Source of the DNA: Verrucomicrobiota bacterium
GTDB lineage: Bacteria > Verrucomicrobiota > Verrucomicrobiia > Verrucomicrobiales > Verrucomicrobiaceae
Direction of reading: 5' to 3'
NCBI GenBank assembly: GCA_021413535.1
Contig: JAIOQF010000311.1
Coordinates: 1 to 12,207 of the forward strand
DNA: 12,207 nt
The notes below the pieces were generated by a model. It was not told the DNA's origin. It ran no database searches and was given only the letters and a program-made list of their open reading frames with translations. The position numbers and the translations under genes are program-made. Shown here one piece after another: positions 8,077-12,207 of this stretch (within the stretch, counting starts at the first letter, position 1; each line of letters begins with the position of its first letter).

Positions 8077-8105
8077 TTGATTAATTTTGGCAAAATGTGT
8101 ATTCT
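8077..8105 (+). promoter_or_regulatory. Possible promoter of the TPM operon with an internal palindrome
   Basis: TTGATT (8077-8082) is followed after exactly 17 bases by TATTCT (8100-8105), itself preceded by TGTG as in an extended -10. The spacer contains the perfect palindrome ATTTTG-G-CAAAAT (8084-8096), which could be an operator. Start of transcription would fall near 8112, only about 3 bases before the ATG at 8115, so the message would be nearly leaderless. Both hexamers match consensus at only 4 of 6 positions. Confidence 0.38.
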
Positions 8106-8114
8106 GCCCAGATA

Positions 8115-8774
8115 ATGGATTGTCCGCGATGTGGTGCCGAATGGATGACTGGAATGGCTGGCTGCGGCCGCTGTGGTTTCGGTCTGTCGGCCATGATGGC
8201 CGCGTTTGGATCTGACTTAATCCCGCTCCGGCGGCTTTGGGACGAGGCTCACTGCCTTCGGGTTCATGAGGCGAGGGAGGTGGAGGCGGTGCTGGTGAAT
8301 TTTGAGGAACATTACCCGCAGCTTTATTTTTCCGTCTACATCGGTGAGTTGCCGCCGACACTCACGGCCATCGAACTGTCATTTCTTCTGCTCAACCGGG
8401 GCTTGTTCTGGGCGGAGCATCATCCTCGACTTAATGAACATGCGATTGCCCTAGTGCTGGATCCAGTGGCTCGGACTGCCGCGTTGATGGTCGGCTACGC
8501 CTTGGAGGAAATACTGCCGCCACGAGTTCTCCAGCGCATTTTGCGCAACGTGCGCACGCCGTTGTGGCATGCTGAATATGCCCCGGCAATTACCAGCGTG
8601 GTGAATGAAGTGGCCCGCACGGTGCGCAAAGTCGCGCGCGGGGCCTTGCGGCGCGATGTGCTGCCGCCTGCCGCGATAGAAGAATTTCTGGGCGGAAGCG
8701 GAGCCTCTCGACAAATGTTGGATCCAGATATGGAAGATGGAGGTGACAGTTCCCACAGTCGCTTACTGCCATGA
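8115..8774 (+). CDS. Zinc-ribbon plus TPM-domain protein (soluble)
   Basis: The 219-residue product starts with a compact zinc ribbon, C3-x2-C6-x10-C17-x2-C20 (MDCPRCG ... CGRCGFG). A TPM-like domain follows at about 38-180. It shows the family pattern: a predicted alpha/beta region with YFSVYIGELPP, a helix with a WAEHHP segment, then NEHAIALVLDPVARTAALMVGYALEEILPP and RVLQRIL, and a helix typical of the TPM end (YAPAITSVVNEVARTVRKV). There is no signal peptide or membrane segment, so it should be cytoplasmic. The TPM family includes a plant thylakoid protein and bacterial proteins linked to photosystem II repair or envelope functions. Its activity here is unknown. I chose the ATG at 8115, which starts just before the first zinc cysteine; a GTG at 8097 is the alternative. 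Its stop overlaps the next ATG in ATGA, so translation is probably coupled. Confidence 0.75.
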   Translation: MDCPRCGAEWMTGMAGCGRCGFGLSAMMAAFGSDLIPLRRLWDEAHCLRVHEAREVEAVLVNFEEHYPQLYFSVYIGELPPTLTAIELSFLLLNRGLFWAEHHPRLNEHAIALVLDPVARTAALMVGYALEEILPPRVLQRILRNVRTPLWHAEYAPAITSVVNEVARTVRKVARGALRRDVLPPAAIEEFLGGSGASRQMLDPDMEDGGDSSHSRLLP

Positions 8775-9880
8775 GAAGATTTCCTATCGCGCGGGTCTGT
8801 AGCATCGTGACCGGATGGATCGCGCTGCAGAGCATTGTCCTGCAAACTGAAGTTCGCTCGGAGAAAGCCGACCGGTTCCTGGCGCTGCCTCAATGGGAGG
8901 AGCGTGACCATCTTGATTCACTGGGTGCAGGATTGTGGCCGGATGATTTCAATCCCGCCCTGATCATTCATCCGGCGATGCTTTCCAAGGGTGAGAATGA
9001 TGCCGCGCAAGTCGCTGATGATTCATGGCTGCGATTTCTTCCCCGGAGTCTGTTCAGTAATCGGAAAGCGCATGAGACCATTGAACCAGCCTTGGTTGAT
9101 ATCTCCGCCGAGGCTCTCCGCGCTGGGGAAAACGCTCCGGGCAATACTCGTGTCATTGATCCGCAGGGAATTCTGGGTGAAGCTCAGACGGAAGACTTGA
9201 CTCGCTTCCTGGTCTTTCACTCGGAAAACGCCAACGTGGAAGCTCGATTTTTCTTGCTCGATGTCGGCCAGCAATTGCCTCCAGGCGTCGATCTTTCTCA
9301 GATCGCCTCGGGCGAAATTGCTCGTGGATCCGGCTGTCTCGTTGTTTATCCTTTGGGCGCACCGCAGCGCGCGCGACTTTTTCTCAGTCAGAATGTCACC
9401 CGATGCGTAGAGGCGAACTATCTGGAAACGCTCGCTGCGGCGTGTCGGTTGGATGCGCAAAAAGCATCCGATCCGGTCGAGCAACTCCAGCGTTTTGCCA
9501 CCCAGCTTTCCACTCGTCTGTTCTGGCTGGAGCGTGCCTTTCCTGCGGTCAAGCCAGAGCCAGCGGTGGTTGTTTTGCCAGCATTGGAAGCGCACCCGCA
9601 GGAACCCGTGCCAACTTTGAGCGAAGTCAGTCTGACTGGCTCGGTGCAGTCAGTGGAACGTTTTTCCTTCGCCGTGTTTCGTCAGCGATGGCTGCCTTGG
9701 ATCGGGCTTGGACTCACGGGTGCACTGTTAGTCGCCACGATTGCGATCATGTTCGTTCGCTGGCTTCGACGACGTCGTCGTCAGACGGTCTGGATTCTTC
9801 CGGACTATGATCATCGTCAGCCCATGCGCTTTGGCGGGCCACATTGCGGCGCTTGCGGCGCCACTGTTAAATACGGCTGA
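8771..9880 (+). CDS. Membrane-anchored TPM-like protein with CxxC tail
   Basis: The 369-residue product has a hydrophobic N-terminus (about 7-24, signal peptide or anchor) and a linker region. A diverged TPM-like domain lies at about 127-258 (TRVIDPQGILGEAQTEDLTRFL ... RFFLLDVGQQLP ... GSGCLVVYPLGAPQRARLFL). One strong membrane helix follows at about 308-330 (LPWIGLGLTGALLVATIAIMFV), then a basic stretch WLRRRRRQ that should lie in the cytoplasm. The short tail ends GGPHCGACGATVKYG, with C359 and C362 forming a CxxC beside H358. This gives an outside TPM-like domain and an inside tail. The start overlaps the stop of the preceding zinc-ribbon TPM gene (ATGA). The two proteins may form one complex, with the cytoplasmic tail near the soluble partner; this is inference. 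I am unsure of the family name beyond TPM-like. Confidence 0.7.
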   Translation: MRRFPIARVCSIVTGWIALQSIVLQTEVRSEKADRFLALPQWEERDHLDSLGAGLWPDDFNPALIIHPAMLSKGENDAAQVADDSWLRFLPRSLFSNRKAHETIEPALVDISAEALRAGENAPGNTRVIDPQGILGEAQTEDLTRFLVFHSENANVEARFFLLDVGQQLPPGVDLSQIASGEIARGSGCLVVYPLGAPQRARLFLSQNVTRCVEANYLETLAAACRLDAQKASDPVEQLQRFATQLSTRLFWLERAFPAVKPEPAVVVLPALEAHPQEPVPTLSEVSLTGSVQSVERFSFAVFRQRWLPWIGLGLTGALLVATIAIMFVRWLRRRRRQTVWILPDYDHRQPMRFGGPHCGACGATVKYG

Positions 9881-9896
9881 CGCGTTGCCTCGGAAG

Positions 9897-9909
9897 AAAC
9901 GGCCCGTTT
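9897..9909. terminator. Weak candidate terminator between the TPM operon and the tRNA gene
   Basis: AAACG and CGTTT form a 5-bp stem around GCC (the palindrome AAACGG-C-CCGTTT). On the plus strand it is followed by ATTTTC. It lies 17 bases after the stop of the TPM-like gene and just after the 3' end of the convergent tRNA gene, so it could end transcripts from either side. The stem is short, so support is weak. Confidence 0.28.
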
Positions 9910-9918
9910 ATTTTCGGC

Positions 9919-9994
9919 TGGTGGAGGTAAGCGGATTCGAACCGCTGACCTTCTCATTGCGAACGAGACGCTCTACCAACTGAGCTATACCCCC
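9919..9994 (-). tRNA. tRNA-Ala (anticodon CGC)
   Basis: A full cloverleaf can be drawn on the minus strand. The 7-bp acceptor is GGGGGTA with TACCTCC, the D arm is GCTC..GAGC, the anticodon arm is TCTCG-TTCGCAA-TGAGA (last pair G-U) and the T arm is AGCGG-TTCGAAT-CCGCT. Discriminator A and CCA are encoded. The anticodon CGC reads the alanine codon GCG. The acceptor has the G3-U70 wobble pair, the main identity element for alanyl-tRNA synthetase, which agrees with the anticodon. Confidence 0.97.
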
Positions 9995-10504
9995 ACATCT
10001 TGACCGATCAGATAACGGGCGGCAGTATGATGCCGCTCCAACTTCGCGGCAAGCAGAAAAGGATACCACTGAAGTCGACTAAAGTGGCTGCCACAAGCGC
10101 GAACTTACCGAACTCGAGCAAGGTCTTGTAAGAATGAATACTTCAACTGAAAAAATATTTTCAAAGTGCTCGTCACCCAGTTCTTCTCGACAGTTGTCAA
10201 CCAGATCCCGCATGCTACTGCGGCAGTCAGTGCTGTTTGTAATCTACATTTCGTTTTCTAACAGCTTCCTAATATTACTTCAATCAGTGGCTTGTCTTAA
10301 GGGTAAAACGCACATCGACTGATTTTGTTGGAGATGGAGACAAAAAGCTCGGATCATGCGACTAACCTGTCTTAAAATGAGACGACTTGACCAGAAATAA
10401 TTTCAAGAAATCACCAATTCAGTGATATATCCGATTCGCGCCGGCGTTTAGAGTTATCCAACTAACCCCACAAAACTTTAATTTCAGATCAAAAAGTAAA
10501 CCAT
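9995..10504. other. Gene-free stretch of about 510 bp upstream of moxR
   Basis: Apart from the tRNA promoter candidate I see no gene here. The stretch is visibly more AT-rich than its surroundings after about 10130. The only sizeable frame (10134-10322, 62 codons) has no ribosome site or recognisable domain. A small palindrome GTGGC-T-GCCAC lies at 10084-10094. Near the moxR end, TTATCC followed by 17 bases and TTTAAT (about 10454-10482) could be a weak promoter about 20 bases before the ATG. A small RNA cannot be excluded. Confidence 0.5.
10024..10052 (-). promoter_or_regulatory. Candidate promoter of the tRNA-Ala gene
   Basis: On the minus strand TTGCCG (10052-10047) is followed after exactly 17 bases by CATACT (10029-10024), each 4 of 6 to the sigma-70 consensus. 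The -10 ends 29 bases before the first base of the tRNA. The -10 sits inside a perfect inverted repeat, GCGGCA (10019-10024) and TGCCGC (10031-10036), with a 6-base spacer. The match is by eye and moderate. Confidence 0.33.
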
Positions 10505-11509
10505 ATGAGCAAAGAAGCAGATGACATTCAGGCCGTGGAGAAACTTGGCGCAGCCAGAGACTCAATCGTAAAAGAATTGCGCAAAACTATCGTGGGCATG
10601 GAGGATGTCATCGACGAAATGATGATTGCCATTTTCGCGCGGGGTCACTGCCTCCTGGTCGGTGTGCCCGGACTCGCCAAAACTCTTCTTGTTAGTTCGC
10701 TGGCCAAGACCATGTCGCTTGGTTTCAAGCGCATTCAGTTCACGCCCGACCTGATGCCGTCCGACATTACTGGCACCGAGCTGTTACAGGAGGATCCCGA
10801 GACGCACCGGCGCAGTTTCAAGTTCCAGAAGGGGCCAGTTTTCACCAATCTGTTGCTCGCCGATGAGATCAACCGGACGCCGCCTAAGACGCAGGCGGCC
10901 CTGCTTGAGGCTATGCAGGAGAAGCGGGTTTCTTCCGGCGGTGAGGACTACAAACTGGACGCGCCGTTCTTTGTGCTCGCGACTCAGAATCCGATCGAGC
11001 AAGAAGGCACCTATCCATTGCCCGAGGCTCAGCTCGATCGCTTCCTCTTTAACATCATGGTCAAGTATCCGAGCCATAGCGAGGAACTCGATATCATGCG
11101 CAGCGTGACCACCGATAACGACCCGGTGACCAATAAGGTGGTAGATGGGCCGACCATTTTGGAATTCCAGCACGTGGTGCGGCGCATCCCAGTGGCGGAT
11201 AATGTGTTTCAGTATGCAGCTGCGTTGGTCAGGGCGACCCGTCCTGGCGAATTGGATGCACCGGACTTTGTCAAGAAGCTCATGGCCTGGGGTGCGGGTC
11301 CCCGCGCGTCGCTCAATCTCATCGTCGCTGGCAAAGCAAGGGCGGCCCTGCGCGGTCGTTGCCATGTTTCAATCGAGGACATCCGGGAACTGTGCCTGCC
11401 AATCCTGCGGCACCGCATCATTCCCAACTTCGCGGCCCGTTCGGAAGGCATGACCTCCGATACTCTGATCGCGAAGCTTCTCGAAACGGTTCCTGCAGGC
11501 GGGAAGTAA
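10505..11509 (+). CDS. MoxR-family AAA+ ATPase
   Basis: The product is 334 residues, typical for MoxR proteins. These AAA+ ATPases act as chaperones in assembly or activation of protein complexes, usually together with VWA-domain partners. Visible motifs are Walker A GVPGLAKT (53-60), Walker B LLLADE (116-121), sensor 1 ATQNP (159-163) followed by IEQEGTYPLPEAQLDRF (with R179 near the arginine-finger position), and sensor 2 GPR (R267). A C-terminal helical lid follows. The ATG at 10505 is the first in frame and gives the usual N-terminus; no Shine-Dalgarno is evident. The DUF58 gene starts 42 bp after its stop, the standard partner arrangement, so the pair is almost surely one operon. The specific client is unknown. 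In several bacteria such operons (for example the Bat operons) affect stress tolerance and envelope integrity. Confidence 0.96.
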   Translation: MSKEADDIQAVEKLGAARDSIVKELRKTIVGMEDVIDEMMIAIFARGHCLLVGVPGLAKTLLVSSLAKTMSLGFKRIQFTPDLMPSDITGTELLQEDPETHRRSFKFQKGPVFTNLLLADEINRTPPKTQAALLEAMQEKRVSSGGEDYKLDAPFFVLATQNPIEQEGTYPLPEAQLDRFLFNIMVKYPSHSEELDIMRSVTTDNDPVTNKVVDGPTILEFQHVVRRIPVADNVFQYAAALVRATRPGELDAPDFVKKLMAWGAGPRASLNLIVAGKARAALRGRCHVSIEDIRELCLPILRHRIIPNFAARSEGMTSDTLIAKLLETVPAGGK

Positions 11510-11551
11510 CCGGACCGGTAGTTCCTTGGAGTGAATCACCGGTTCTAACAC

Positions 11552-12207
11552 ATGTCCGTCCACTTACCTGAAACGCAGTATCTCGATCCAGAGACGCTGC
11601 AAAAACTCGGCGACCTCGAACTGGTCGCGCGCGAAGTCGTGGAGGGATTGCGAGTGGGAAGCCACCGCAGTCCGCTGCGCGGCTTCAGCACCGAGTTCGC
11701 GCACCACCGGCAGTATTCGCCGGGCGATCCGATCCGTTCCATCGACTGGCGTGTGTTCGGCCGCACGGAAAAATATTTCACGAAGCTCTACGAGGCGGAG
11801 ACCAATTTCGACTGCCACATTCTGGTCGATTCCAGTGCCTCGATGTCTTACGGCTCGGGAAAAGTTACCAAGCTGGAATACGCGAAATTTCTCGCGGCAT
11901 CGATCGCTTACATGGTGCTGAAACAGCGCGATTCCGTTGGCCTTTCCGTCTTTGATTCCGAGGTGCGTGCCTACATGCCGCCGCGCTCGTCGATGGGCGT
12001 CATTCTTGAGATCGACCGCATGCTGCGCGTCACGAAGCCGGTGCCGAAGACCACCATCGCCAAGCAGCTTCACGACATCGCGCTGTTGATGAAGCGACGC
12101 TCGTTCGTGGTGCTGATCTCGGACCTGTTTTCGGACGTGGACGACATCATGGCTGGGCTCGATCACATCAAGTTCGATGGACACAACGTGGTTGTCATCC
12201 AGACGCT
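11552..12207 (+). CDS. DUF58/VWA-domain protein, partner of MoxR (cut by right edge)
   Basis: From the ATG at 11552 the frame is open for 218 codons to the window edge. The N-terminal part has the DUF58 signature: LRGFSTEFAHHRQYSPGDPIRSIDWRVFGRTEKYF (about 42-76). A von Willebrand A-type domain follows, with the metal-site motif D93-S-S-A-S97 and, near the cut end, the strand-loop FVVLISDLFSD. Full-length relatives of this branch are usually about 290-300 residues, so roughly a quarter is missing. No membrane segment is seen in the visible part. Such proteins bind MoxR and are thought to link it to its target. The 42-bp gap after moxR contains matching arms AACCGG (11508-11513) and CCGGTT (11539-11544), which could fold in the message. 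A GGAG lies too far (about 22 bases) from the ATG to be a good ribosome site, and the in-frame GTG at 11531 is followed by a stop. Confidence 0.93.
   Translation, partial: MSVHLPETQYLDPETLQKLGDLELVAREVVEGLRVGSHRSPLRGFSTEFAHHRQYSPGDPIRSIDWRVFGRTEKYFTKLYEAETNFDCHILVDSSASMSYGSGKVTKLEYAKFLAASIAYMVLKQRDSVGLSVFDSEVRAYMPPRSSMGVILEIDRMLRVTKPVPKTTIAKQLHDIALLMKRRSFVVLISDLFSDVDDIMAGLDHIKFDGHNVVVIQT

Noticed and set aside
9919..9994. tRNA-Ala as an integration site of a genomic island
   Set aside because: No integrase gene and no direct repeat of the tRNA 3' end was seen in the window; the neighbouring genes look chromosomal.
10134..10322. Plus-strand frame of 62 codons in the gap upstream of moxR
   Set aside because: It has no ribosome site, an unusual Ser-rich composition unlike neighbouring genes, and no recognisable domain. 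A frame of this length is expected by chance in 500 bp.
10784..11365. Minus-strand frame of 193 codons opposite moxR
   Set aside because: The plus strand has all MoxR motifs over these bases; the antisense frame has no recognisable features.
11564..12184. Minus-strand frame of 206 codons opposite the DUF58 gene
   Set aside because: The plus strand gives a clear DUF58/VWA protein from 11552 that runs off the window; the antisense product is a shadow.

Overview
The window looks like an ordinary chromosomal stretch of a moderately GC-rich Gram-negative bacterium. I infer a member of the Verrucomicrobiota (a Verrucomicrobiaceae/Prosthecobacter-like relative). The inference rests on the mix of secreted discoidin-like and FGE-like proteins, TPM-domain proteins with a zinc ribbon, a DUF6580-like membrane protein, and start sites that mostly lack a clear Shine-Dalgarno. 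It is not proven by a marker gene. I see no insertion sequence, phage gene, CRISPR array or rRNA.

Layout. At 1-521 (minus, cut by the left edge) lies the N-terminal part of a secreted protein of unknown function. A short intergenic stretch carrying a perfect inverted repeat (550-572) separates it from a divergent gene for a small multi-pass membrane protein (616-1254, plus). Facing that gene tail to tail is a minus-strand series. In order of transcription it holds a secreted discoidin-like protein with a Q/N/G-rich and lysine-rich tail (7924-6584), a secreted protein with two FGE-sulfatase (SUMF1) domains (6404-4698), the tRNA-modification GTPase mnmE (4647-3298) and biosynthetic arginine decarboxylase speA (3204-1276). 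The last three are closely spaced (50 and 93 bp) and may be cotranscribed. The discoidin gene has a good sigma-70-like promoter of its own.

From about 8077 the plus strand takes over with a two-gene operon joined by an ATGA overlap. It encodes a soluble zinc-ribbon/TPM protein (8115-8774) and a membrane-anchored TPM-like protein with a CxxC tail (8771-9880). A tRNA-Ala(CGC) gene lies on the minus strand at 9919-9994. A gene-free, somewhat AT-richer stretch of about 510 bp follows. The window ends in a moxR AAA+ ATPase gene (10505-11509) and the start of a DUF58/VWA gene (11552-12207, cut by the right edge), a common bacterial gene pair.

How the genes relate. mnmE (tRNA wobble-uridine modification) and speA (first step from arginine to polyamines) are housekeeping genes. 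The MoxR-DUF58 pair is a chaperone-like ATPase with its adaptor, often followed by further VWA genes. The most unusual items are the tandem FGE-like protein, whose two domains both lack the catalytic cysteines, and the TPM pair, which places related domains in the cytoplasm and outside the membrane and carries metal-ligand-like CxxC motifs on both proteins. I found no convincing evidence for a wholly new defence or mobile system.
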